Below are positions 8,621 to 17,700 of a stretch of DNA of 64,000 nt, piece by piece. Positions within the stretch are counted from its first letter, which is position 1; every line of letters begins with the position of its first letter. Made by a program: the position numbers and the translations under genes. Source of the DNA: Bacilli bacterium (GTDB lineage: Bacteria; Bacillota_I; Bacilli_A; ML615J-28; CAG-313); NCBI GenBank assembly GCA_017937305.1, contig JAGBDV010000002.1, positions 62,001 to 126,000 of the forward strand, given 5' to 3'. The notes beneath the pieces were generated by a model, which was not told the DNA's origin, did not search any database, and worked only from the letters and a program-made list of their open reading frames with translations.

Positions 8621-10006
8621 TTGACAAGTAGTATAAAACAAAAAAGATATGAAGTAGAAATGATTAATGGAAACATTTTTAAAAATATGATTAAATATTG
8701 TATCCCATTAATGCTTACTGGCATATTACAACTTTTATATAACGCTGCCGACTTAATTGTTGTATCTAACTTTAGTAATGATCCATCTGCTTTAGGGGCT
8801 GTTGGTTCTACTGGTAGTTTAACTGCGCTAGTAGTTAATTTATTTATGGGATTATCAGTAGGTACTAACGTTCTTGCTGCAAGAAAATATGCAGTAGGTG
8901 ATGCTGAAGGAATGAAAAAAGTTGTTCATACATCAGTATTAGTTAGCGTACTTATTGGTGTGGTTGTAGGTTTATTTGGATTTATTTCTGCTAGATGGTT
9001 ATTAGATATGATGAGTAATCCTCTACCTAAAGCAGTTACATATATAAGAATATATTTTATAGGACTTCCTTTTATGCTTTTATATAATTTTGCTGCTGCA
9101 ATCTTAAGAGGTATAGGTGATACAAAACGACCACTTTTCTTTCTTGCAATAAGCGGACTAGTAAATGTGGTTCTTAATTTATTCTTTGTAATTGTTTGTG
9201 GCATGAGTGTTGAGGGTGTTGCTATCGCAACAGTTGCATCGCAAGTTATATCATGTATTATGATAATGTATTGTCTAATTAAAACAAAAGAAAGCTATCA
9301 TTTTGGTTTTAAAGATTTAAAAATTAGCCGAAAAGAACTAATTGGAATGCTAAAGATTGGTCTTCCTGCTGGTATTCAAAGTTCATTATTCTCTATATCA
9401 AACGTATTAATTCAATCATCAATTAATAAATTTGGTGGAGCAGTTATGAACGGTAATACTGCTGCAAATTCACTAGATGGATTTGTTTATACTGGTATGA
9501 ACTCTGTATATCATGCATCAATTGCTTTTACTAGTCAAAATGTTGCTGCTAATAAAAAAGAAAATTTACGTAAAGTTTTACTTTATGCATTACTTCTTGT
9601 GTTTATTATAGGAATACTACTTGGTGGAGGATTTTATATCTTTGGAAATACTTTATTAAAAATATATACACAAGATCCATTTGAAATTAAAGTTGCTTAC
9701 CTAAAAATGACTTATTTATGTCTTCCATATTTCTTATTTGGTATGATGGATGTTGTAAGTGGTAGTATTAGGGGTATGGGGAATTCTTTAGTTCCAATGA
9801 TTACTTCTATTATTGGTATATGTGTAGTAAGGGTACTTTGGATATATCTAATATTTAATCCTAATACTAACTTTACTGATTATAAAGATTTAAGTATTTT
9901 ATTTATTTCATATCCTATTTCATGGATTGCAACACTCGTTGCTAATTTAATAACATATATAATTGTATCTAAAAAAGTAAAACAAAAGATGTGTATAGTG
10001 AATTAA
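8621..10006 (+). CDS. MATE-family efflux transporter
   Basis: A 461-residue protein with 12 predicted membrane segments. It has the MATE opening INGNIFKNMIKYCIPLM, the conserved YNAADLIVV region of helix 1-2 and a mirrored second half starting near residue 235. MATE pumps export drugs or metabolites by Na+ or H+ antiport. The start is a TTG at 8621 with GAGGTG 5-8 bases upstream; an internal ATG at 8660 has no comparable ribosome site. It is transcribed alone and ends in a terminator overlapping its stop. Confidence 0.9.
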   Translation: MTSSIKQKRYEVEMINGNIFKNMIKYCIPLMLTGILQLLYNAADLIVVSNFSNDPSALGAVGSTGSLTALVVNLFMGLSVGTNVLAARKYAVGDAEGMKKVVHTSVLVSVLIGVVVGLFGFISARWLLDMMSNPLPKAVTYIRIYFIGLPFMLLYNFAAAILRGIGDTKRPLFFLAISGLVNVVLNLFFVIVCGMSVEGVAIATVASQVISCIMIMYCLIKTKESYHFGFKDLKISRKELIGMLKIGLPAGIQSSLFSISNVLIQSSINKFGGAVMNGNTAANSLDGFVYTGMNSVYHASIAFTSQNVAANKKENLRKVLLYALLLVFIIGILLGGGFYIFGNTLLKIYTQDPFEIKVAYLKMTYLCLPYFLFGMMDVVSGSIRGMGNSLVPMITSIIGICVVRVLWIYLIFNPNTNFTDYKDLSILFISYPISWIATLVANLITYIIVSKKVKQKMCIVN

Positions 10007-10026
10007 TTCACTTACACATCTTTTTT
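9988..10026 (+). terminator. Rho-independent terminator of the MATE gene
   Basis: A long hairpin from GATGTGTA (9988) to TACACATC (10020) that includes the stop codon, followed by six Ts. It separates the MATE gene from the convergent hepT gene. Confidence 0.85.
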
Positions 10027-10028
10027 AT

Positions 10029-10343
10029 TTATTTTAATAACTCTTCTAACAACAATGGTATATCTTCAACTAATGTTTCGTATAAGGTATCTTGAATAAT
10101 ACCTTCGTAATTATGAACAATTACATTTCTCATACCGATTATTCGTTTCCAATCAATATTACATTTTTCTTTTATTTCTTTTGAAAGTTTTTTTGCATGT
10201 TCAGCTATTTGTAAAATTAGAAAAGAACTAGAATAAACTAATGCCTCATTATTTACAAATTCATCAAAACTTTTCACAGTACTTATATTCTCAATTAACC
10301 AATTACAATATTCAACTATTTTTATTAAATTTTTGTCTTTCAT
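10029..10343 (-). CDS. hepT: HepT-like (DUF86) toxin
   Basis: A 104-residue helical protein with RNVIVHNY near residue 75, the R-x4-H-x-Y motif of HepT/HEPN ribonucleases. In known HepT/MntA pairs the toxin cleaves RNA and is silenced when the MntA partner adds AMP to the Tyr of this motif. Its start overlaps the upstream nucleotidyltransferase gene by 32 bases, with GGGGAT about 10 bases before the ATG. The pairing and gene order match the family, so a toxin role is well supported by context but untested. Confidence 0.85.
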   Translation of the reverse strand: MKDKNLIKIVEYCNWLIENISTVKSFDEFVNNEALVYSSSFLILQIAEHAKKLSKEIKEKCNIDWKRIIGMRNVIVHNYEGIIQDTLYETLVEDIPLLLEELLK

Positions 10344-10821
10344 AAATTACTATCCCCGTTTTTCTTATTTCTAAATCTACTTTAGAGTCTTTGATAATTG
10401 ATGTATCTCTAATTAAATCAATTTCTCTATTAAATAATTCTTCTAAATCTTGAGCAAGTCCATAAAACGCTAGACCTTTAAGTGAAGTTGTAACAACTAA
10501 ATCGATATCACTTGTTGGTTTAGCAAATCCTTTTGCGTAAGAACCAAATAAAATAATTTTTGATATATCATATTTATTAACAACACCTCCTAATTTTTTT
10601 TTAATCATTGTAAATGAATAAACCCCGCCCTTGTCTTTAATTTCTTGTTCTTTATAATAATTTAACAGTTCATCTACAACCAAATCAATTGTCCATTCAG
10701 CTGGCACCCTTGCGCCTTCTTCCCAATTCTGAAATGTTCTTAAGGGAATACCTAAATATGAGCTGGCTTCTTTTTGAGTAAGATTTAAATTTAATCGAAC
10801 TTGTTTTAATATAGATGACAT
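10312..10821 (-). CDS. MntA-like nucleotidyltransferase antitoxin with N-terminal HTH
   Basis: A fusion of two domains. Residues 1-55 are an XRE/Cro-type helix-turn-helix (LNLTQKEASSYLGIPLRTFQNWEEG). Residues about 75-165 are a minimal nucleotidyltransferase with GSYAKG and SDIDLVV, the G-S-x10-D-x-D catalytic pattern of MntA. In the family this domain AMPylates HepT. I chose the ATG at 10821 over the longer frame from 10869 because GGAGG sits 7 bases before it and the longer frame would cover the promoter. The HTH probably binds the palindrome in the promoter spacer (10848-10860) and gives autoregulation. Most MntA proteins lack such an HTH. Confidence 0.82.
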   Translation of the reverse strand: MSSILKQVRLNLNLTQKEASSYLGIPLRTFQNWEEGARVPAEWTIDLVVDELLNYYKEQEIKDKGGVYSFTMIKKKLGGVVNKYDISKIILFGSYAKGFAKPTSDIDLVVTTSLKGLAFYGLAQDLEELFNREIDLIRDTSIIKDSKVDLEIRKTGIVIYERQKFNKNS

Positions 10822-10840
10822 ATATCTATCCTCCATTAAC

Positions 10841-10869
10841 ATTATATCACTCATTGAGTGTTTTGTCAA
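10841..10869 (-). promoter_or_regulatory. Consensus promoter and palindromic operator of the HepT/MntA pair
   Basis: Minus strand: -35 TTGACA (10864-10869), a 17-base spacer and -10 TATAAT (10841-10846), a perfect sigma-A match. The spacer holds the palindrome CACTCA-A-TGAGTG (10848-10860), well placed for repression by the HTH antitoxin. Confidence 0.85.
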
Positions 10870-10879
10870 GCATTTTTTT

Positions 10880-10914
10880 GAAAAAAAGTAATTAGAGAAT
10901 ATCTCTAATTACTT
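10880..10914 (-). terminator. Rho-independent terminator of the ABC exporter operon
   Basis: Perfect 13-bp arms (10886-10898 and 10902-10914) that include the stop codon of the ABC gene, followed on the minus strand by a run of seven or more Ts. Confidence 0.88.
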
Positions 10915-12759
10915 AATTGAATTATCCATTTGTTCTTTGATAAATTGTTTTTTATAAAGGTTATAATAGATTCCTTCTTGAATTAATAATTCTTTGTGAG
11001 TACCAGATTCTTTTATTTCTCCATCTTTAATTACTAGGATTTTATCTGCATCAATAATAGTAGATAATCTATGTGCAACAATGAATGTTGTTCTTCCTTT
11101 CATAAAGTTGTTCATAACACCTTGAATTAGTTTTTCTGTTTCAGTGTCAATTGAAGATGTTGCTTCATCAAGGATTAATATTTTAGGATCTTTAATTATA
11201 GCACGCGCAAAGCTTATTAATTGTCTTTGTCCAAGGGATAGTTTAGAACCACCTTCTCCAACTAAAGTATCATATCCATCTTTTAAAGATGTAATAAATT
11301 CATGAGCTTGAGCTTTTTTAGCGGCATCTATTATTTCATCCATGCTAGCATCAAGTTTCCCATAGGCGATGTTTTCTTTAATTGTTCCATTAAATAAGTG
11401 TGGTGTTTGAAGTACATAACCAATATTTTCATGTAAATGGTTAATACTTCTTTCTTTATAGTTTTTATTGTCAATATATATTTCACCACTAGTTGGTTCA
11501 TAGAATCTACAAAGAAGATTAATAATTGTAGATTTACCTGCACCTGTTGTACCTACTAATGCAACTACTTCTCCTTTATTGACTTTTAGGTTAAAGTTCT
11601 TTAATACTACTTCTTTTTGTGTATAAGAGAAGGTTACATCTTTAAATTCTACATTACCTTCTAAGTCTTCCCAATTTTCGCGTTTAGGGCTCAAAATAGT
11701 GCCATAAATCGCTTTTACTTCTTCAGTGTCATAAATATCTACTTTAGTTTCAATTAAATCAATAATTCTTTCAGCACTTGCTTGTGCTTGTTGTAAATCT
11801 GATAATACTCTTGCAATAGCCATTACAGGATCAAAGAATAGTGTTGTGTAGTTTATAAATAAGTATAATACTTCTACAGTTATTGATATTCCAGCAATGT
11901 AACCTAAAATACCACCACTACCAATTCCAAGCGTAAGTCCCACACCAACATATCCCATTGCAAGAACAATTGGCCAGAAAAGACTTGATCTAAATATTGC
12001 TTTTAATGACTCTTTTTTCATTGTGCTAGTTAGTGTTTTAAATTCATTATATCTTGAATCTTCTAAACAAAGTGTTTTTGTTGTTTTAGCACCTAGAATA
12101 GATTCATTAAAGCTTGCAGTAATTTTAGAATTTGTTTTTCTTACACTACGATATGCTTTTAAAATTGTTTTTGTAAAGAATACACAAACAACAAACATAA
12201 TTGGAGTAATAAAAGTAATAATAAGTGCTAATTTCCAATTTGTAATATATATCATTACAAGTACCCCAAGCATTGTAAATACTGCCCAGAATAAATCTAC
12301 CATTCCCCAAGAAATAATTTCTGATAATTTTCTTGAATCACTTGTAAGTCTAGCCATTATCCAACCTGAAGGTGTTTTATCATAATATGAGAATGGAAGT
12401 TCTTGTAATTTTTCAAAAGCTTCTTTTCTAATCTCATATCCAACCTCTACTTCAACATGGCCTGCCTGTCGTAAAAACAAATAGATTGTAACCATATAAA
12501 GTAAAGCACCAAGTACGTACAATCCAATAAATATCCACTTTTTAGAAAAGTCAGGGTTTTCACTAAAGAATACTTTAATTACTTCTGCATTAAGTAGTGG
12601 AGTAAGTACATCAAGAGCTGCAAGCATAATAACAGATATAATCATTATTATGATGTGCTTTTTTCTTTTTAGAACAAGTTTAATAATTTTTTTCCAAACA
12701 GAAGATGATAATTTGGAAGGTTTATCGTCTAATTCTTCATATTCTAATTCATCGTTCAT
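10909..12759 (-). CDS. ABC exporter, fused permease-ATPase, subunit with canonical catalytic Glu
   Basis: A 616-residue type IV ABC half-transporter: six membrane helices in about 30-330, then the ATPase. Walker A is GTTGAGKST, the signature is LSLGQ (variant of LSGGQ) and Walker B is LILDEATSSID with the catalytic Glu kept. The partner gene immediately upstream has the complementary pattern, so the two form a heterodimer like BmrCD or TM287/288 that exports drugs, lipids or peptides. It is separated from the partner by one base. The C-terminus overlaps the terminator hairpin. Confidence 0.92.
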   Translation of the reverse strand: MNDELEYEELDDKPSKLSSSVWKKIIKLVLKRKKHIIIMIISVIMLAALDVLTPLLNAEVIKVFFSENPDFSKKWIFIGLYVLGALLYMVTIYLFLRQAGHVEVEVGYEIRKEAFEKLQELPFSYYDKTPSGWIMARLTSDSRKLSEIISWGMVDLFWAVFTMLGVLVMIYITNWKLALIITFITPIMFVVCVFFTKTILKAYRSVRKTNSKITASFNESILGAKTTKTLCLEDSRYNEFKTLTSTMKKESLKAIFRSSLFWPIVLAMGYVGVGLTLGIGSGGILGYIAGISITVEVLYLFINYTTLFFDPVMAIARVLSDLQQAQASAERIIDLIETKVDIYDTEEVKAIYGTILSPKRENWEDLEGNVEFKDVTFSYTQKEVVLKNFNLKVNKGEVVALVGTTGAGKSTIINLLCRFYEPTSGEIYIDNKNYKERSINHLHENIGYVLQTPHLFNGTIKENIAYGKLDASMDEIIDAAKKAQAHEFITSLKDGYDTLVGEGGSKLSLGQRQLISFARAIIKDPKILILDEATSSIDTETEKLIQGVMNNFMKGRTTFIVAHRLSTIIDADKILVIKDGEIKESGTHKELLIQEGIYYNLYKKQFIKEQMDNSIK

Positions 12760-12760
12760 A

Positions 12761-14563
12761 CTACTTAACCTCCTTTTCTACAAGATTTAAGAACTCTTCT
12801 TCCAAAGCTCCTTGAATCTTCCAAAGGGAAGCATATAATCCATCTTTATTAGATAATTCTGCATGTGTTCCAATATCTGCGATATTACCATTTTCTAAAA
12901 CAATTATTTTATCTGCTTCTTTTGCAGTAGTGATTCTATGAGTAATAATAATTGTTGTTGTTTCTTTACTATTAGTTTTAATTGAGTTTCTAATAGATTG
13001 ATCAGTTTCAGTATCAACCGCACTTAGTGAGTCATCAAATATTAATACAGGTTTATTTAGAATTAGCATTCTTGCAATAGCTAATCTTTGTTTTTGACCA
13101 CCAGAAAGTGTAACACCTTTTTCTCCAACTAAAGTTTCATATTTTTTATCAAAGTTTAAGATATCAGTATGAACATGTGCCATTTTTGTTGCTTTATATA
13201 CATCATCAATAGTTTTATTTGGTGAAGAGATTCTTACATTTTCTAAGATATTTTTGTTATATAAGAATGGATCTTGTAAAACAATACCAATATGATCTCT
13301 TAACCATTTTTTATCAATATCTTTTAATTCTACTCCATCTATTAAAATACTACCACTAGTATATTCTAACATTCTTTCTAATATATGAACAATTGTCGAT
13401 TTACCGCAACCAGTTTTACCTACTATTGCGATTGTTTCACCAGCTTTAATATCAAATGTAATATTATTAAGTAATTCATTATCGGCATCTTCAAATTTAA
13501 AGCATACATTCTTAAAGGAAATATTTCCTTTAATTTCTGGTTTAAGAGTTCCATTTATAATAAACTCGTCATCTTTAGATAAGATTTCATCAACACGTTT
13601 TGCTGCAACAATTGATTTACCAAAATCACCAATGATTCTTCCAAGTGATCTAATTGGATATACTAACATTGAAATATAACTAATACATACAACAATATCA
13701 CCGACACCGACTAAGTTTTGTTCTGCAAGAAATATACAATAACCTATTGTAACAGCATATTGTAAAATTGTAATACCATCACTAAATCCCCAGAAGTAAG
13801 CCATTGCTTTATTTAAGTGTTCTACTTCTTCTTTATAAACTGTATTCTTTTTGTCAAATTTTTCTATTTCTTCTAATTCATTTGCAAATGCTTTTACAAC
13901 ACGTGCACCATTAACATTTTCTTCAATACACGTAATCATATTAGCTTCAACTTTTTCTATTTCATCAAATTTTTTACTTACATATTTAAAATAAATTGCA
14001 CTCGCAATAAAATTAACTGGAATTACACATAAAGTTATAAGCATTATACCAACATTGATTGAAGCCATTTGAACAGCTCCAGAAATTAGTGATGCAAAGA
14101 TATATAAGATTTGTGGAAGTTGATTACTTAAAAATCCTTTAATCGTTTCAATATCAGAAGTACATCTTTGAATTAAATCTCCACTATCAACATTGTTATG
14201 ATAACTATACGATAAATTTCCAATATGTCTAAATAATTTATTACGCATATTTAGTGATATACCTTCAGCATACACACCTTTTAAATAACCATTCAATAGC
14301 ATTAAACCACCACGAATAATTTGGAAGAGTACAAGTGTTACTGCAACGATAATAACACTTTTAATTGGTTCAAAGCTATTAAAGAAATTTATTAAAAAAC
14401 TTGGTAATGTATTTACTGAATCTTTTTGTTCTAAAATGTTATCAAATACATACTTAATAAATTGTGGAACATACGAATATGTAACTGGAACTATGATTGT
14501 TAATAAACAAATTATAAGAAGAATAAGAATAAAAGGCTTTGCCCATTTTAGTAATTTTTTCAT
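12761..14563 (-). CDS. ABC exporter, fused permease-ATPase, subunit with degenerate catalytic site
   Basis: A 600-residue half-transporter with six membrane helices in about 12-300 and an ATPase domain with Walker A GKTGCGKST and canonical signature LSGGQ. Walker B reads LIFDDSLSAVD: the catalytic Glu is replaced by Asp, as in the degenerate site of heterodimeric exporters. First gene of a two-gene operon; an AGGAG-like site precedes the ATG. Substrate unknown. The pairing with the canonical partner downstream is strong evidence for a heterodimer. Confidence 0.92.
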   Translation of the reverse strand: MKKLLKWAKPFILILLIICLLTIIVPVTYSYVPQFIKYVFDNILEQKDSVNTLPSFLINFFNSFEPIKSVIIVAVTLVLFQIIRGGLMLLNGYLKGVYAEGISLNMRNKLFRHIGNLSYSYHNNVDSGDLIQRCTSDIETIKGFLSNQLPQILYIFASLISGAVQMASINVGIMLITLCVIPVNFIASAIYFKYVSKKFDEIEKVEANMITCIEENVNGARVVKAFANELEEIEKFDKKNTVYKEEVEHLNKAMAYFWGFSDGITILQYAVTIGYCIFLAEQNLVGVGDIVVCISYISMLVYPIRSLGRIIGDFGKSIVAAKRVDEILSKDDEFIINGTLKPEIKGNISFKNVCFKFEDADNELLNNITFDIKAGETIAIVGKTGCGKSTIVHILERMLEYTSGSILIDGVELKDIDKKWLRDHIGIVLQDPFLYNKNILENVRISSPNKTIDDVYKATKMAHVHTDILNFDKKYETLVGEKGVTLSGGQKQRLAIARMLILNKPVLIFDDSLSAVDTETDQSIRNSIKTNSKETTTIIITHRITTAKEADKIIVLENGNIADIGTHAELSNKDGLYASLWKIQGALEEEFLNLVEKEVK

Positions 14564-14727
14564 AATAGTCTCCTTTTTTATTTTCTTATTTATCTAAAAT
14601 AAAATTTTTTACTTATTCATGATTACCACCTCTAATTATTTCTATTATATCAAAATGGTATTTAGTTTACAATCATTATACAATCAATAGGCCTTAATTA
14701 TAAAATTATGTTCTTGTGTAAATAAAT

Positions 14728-14765
14728 GGAAAACGTTTGCAAAGTACATATATATATGGTATATT
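14728..14765 (+). promoter_or_regulatory. Promoter with cre-like element before the 1394-residue amidase lipoprotein
   Basis: -35 TTGCAA (14737-14742), a 17-base spacer ending TGG, and -10 TATATT (14760-14765). The -35 lies inside GGAAAACGTTTGCAAA (14728-14743), a near-palindrome of LacI/CcpA operator type. The same element and spacing precede the gene starting at 31265. The rest of 14564-14727 shows nothing coding. Confidence 0.6.
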
Positions 14766-14790
14766 ATTATAGTAAAGGAGAATATGATAA

Positions 14791-17700
14791 ATGAAAAAAC
14801 TTTCTAAATTTTTATTTGTCTTTCTTCTTGGTGCATTATGTTTAATTGCATCATGTAAGAAAGAAATTCAAGAAGTAACTTTTACAAATATTCCAGAATC
14901 AATGTATGTAAATGATTCATTCACAGTGGAATACTCAAAACAAGAGGATGTAACAGCTACATTTGTTAGTAGCAATATTAATGTTGCAACTGTTGAAGGA
15001 GAAAAAGTTACTGCTGTTGCTGCAGGTGAATTTACATTAACTGCAACATTTACTTTAGGAAAAAAGACAAAAGAATATAAACACACAATTACTGTTCTTA
15101 ATGCAGAATTTAATATTAATTATAATTTAAATGAAGGTGTGCTACCTGGTGATGCTCCTAGTAAATATAATGTAAAGAATCTACCTCTTACACTAGTTAA
15201 TCCAACTCGTGAAGGATATATCTTTAGTGGTTGGTATTTAAGTGAAGATTTTAGTGGCAATCAAGTTACTGAAATTGTAAAAGGTTCAATTGGAGAAGTT
15301 AACCTTTATGCAAAATGGGTTGAGGCTCCAGTTTATCTTACTATTACTTATAGTTTAAATAGTGGTAAACTTCCTGATGGTGCTCCTACAGAGTTCGTTA
15401 AAGGTATTGGTGTTAAACTTCCTGTTCCTACACGCGAAGGTTATAACTTCTTAGGTTGGACAAAGACAAAAACTGGACAAACTTATATTTCAGAAATTAG
15501 TGAAACAGAAACTACTAATGTAACAGTTTATGCTCAATGGGAAAAAATTATCTACTATGGTAATATCACATATGAATTAAATGGTGGTACATTACCTGAA
15601 GGTGCTGCTTCTAAATATGAAGAAGGAAAAGCATTTACTCTTCCTATTCCTACACAAGAAGGTTATAAATTCTTAGGATGGTCTAAAGAAGCTGGTTCTA
15701 CTTCTTATATTGAAAAGATTCCTGCAACTCAAAAAGGTGATGTAACTGTTTATGCAAACTGGGAAGAAATTAAAGAACCTAGTGTTGGGGATCCATTCAC
15801 AGTTGAATTTGAACTAAATGGTGGTGCTTGGAGCTGGACAACTGGTACAGTTGTTGATGCTTCTAAAGGAATTGATTCTGTATCTAATTTACCAGAAATC
15901 TTCATGGCTGATTTCTACACTTATTTAGTTGAAAATAATTTACTAAACTCAAGTAAAGTTTCTACAAAGATTCAAGTAAATAACTGGGCTGCATTTAGTG
16001 CAAACAATGGTGACCCTGTTGCATTATACAATACTACTTCAACTGTTAAAACTGGTGCTGCTGATGGTTATAGTGAATTATTCTTTGATAGTATTAATGG
16101 TTATGTTGCTGTTGGTGGATTCTTAGGTACAAGTCCTTATAAAGAAAAATATGCTAATGTTACAAAACACATGATTCAAATGACACTTTATAGATATAGT
16201 ACTGTTCCAGTAACTGATAAAACATTCAAAGCTGGTGCTGGATTTGTTCTTGATGGATATTTCTATGGTACTCAAGGATTACTTGCAAGTTCTAAAGCAA
16301 ATTATCAAGAATTTAATGCTTTACGTGCTTTAATTCCAACTCCAACTGTTGGTTATGATAATAGTACTGCAACTCAAAATACTTATTTAGTATCTGAAGG
16401 TGTTATTGGCACTGAATTAAAACTTGTTGCTCCAGTTAAAGAAGGACATATGTTCTTAGGCTGGTATGATAATGCAGAATTTGCTGGTGAAAAAATTGAA
16501 AGCGTTAAGGCTGGTTGCAAATTATATGCTTGTTGGTTTGATTTAAATGCACCTGCTCCAACATTTAAGATTGAATATGAATTAAATGGTGGAACAAATG
16601 ATGCTGATGCACCTACAAGTTATACTCAAGGTGATGCAGTTGAATTACTTAAACCAACTAGAAGTGGTTATACTTTCCTTGGTTGGTCAACTGATGCTGA
16701 AGGTAATAATATTGTTACAGAAATTGCTGCTACTTCAAAAGGTGATGTAAAATTATATGCTAACTGGGCAGAAGGTGAAGAAGAAATTTACACAATTGAA
16801 TATAAATATTCAGAAGGTAAACTACCTACTTATACTGTTGATTCACTAGAAGCATTTACTGCTTACTTCTTTGAAAAATTCCACGCATGGAGTGGATCTT
16901 CAGCCTCTGTTGAAGACTTTAAGAATGCTGCACTAGGTGCTTGGTCAAGTGGTTCTGATGGTGGTTATAAATTATATCTTCAAAATGCACGTGGACAAGT
17001 TAATGAAAGTTACTTTGTTCATGCAGCTGAAAATATCGAACTATGGACTCCTTGGATGGATGTAATGGATGCTAAAGTTACAGAAATTAATGGTTCACAA
17101 AATGCTTGGGGTTCTAACTATGTAGGTTACTTAAGAATTGCTGCATTCTTCAAACAATCTGCATCATACTGGACAGCAGCTCGTACTGAAGACGTTTATA
17201 AAGGTTTAGCAATTCCTAAAGAATTAGTTAATGAATATAGACCTGGTGATAGTTTTGAATTACTAGAATTAAGTGTTAATGATGGAAGAACATTCCTTGG
17301 TTGGTATGATCAAAATGGAAATAAAGTTGAAAGAATTACTGCAACTTCAAAAGAAGATTTAGTATTAACTGCTAAATGGAGTGAAGCAATTCCTGTTGAA
17401 ACATTTGAAATTACAAATGAAATTACTAAATTATTAAAACTTGGTACTCATCAATTAACTTGGACTATTGGTCCAGATAATGCAACATTCAAGAAACTTA
17501 CATTTGCATCAAGTGATGAAAGTGTATTAACAGTTTCAGAAAATGGTTTAATTGAAGCAATTAATATTGGTACTGCAAAAGTATTAATTACAGTTTACGG
17601 TAATACTTCACTTAACACTGAAATTGAAATTGAAGTTTATGTTGATCCTTATATTGATGGTGAATTCGTTGATGAAACATATGTTGTCGCTGAACAATCA

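Noticed and set aside
9988-10026. The palindrome at the end of the MATE gene as an operator for the HepT/MntA pair
   Set aside because: It is followed by six Ts and includes the stop codon, which fits a terminator; the likely operator is at 10848-10860.
11331-12385. Open frames of 70-120 codons opposite or shifted within the ABC exporter gene
   Set aside because: They lie inside a clear ABC transporter frame, lack ribosome sites and encode low-complexity or unlikely sequences; they are shadows.
15100-15800. Repeated DNA in the lipoprotein genes that might be taken for a tandem repeat array or CRISPR
   Set aside because: The repetition is at protein level (InlB B-repeats of about 70 residues) and the DNA copies are diverged; there is no short identical repeat with spacers.
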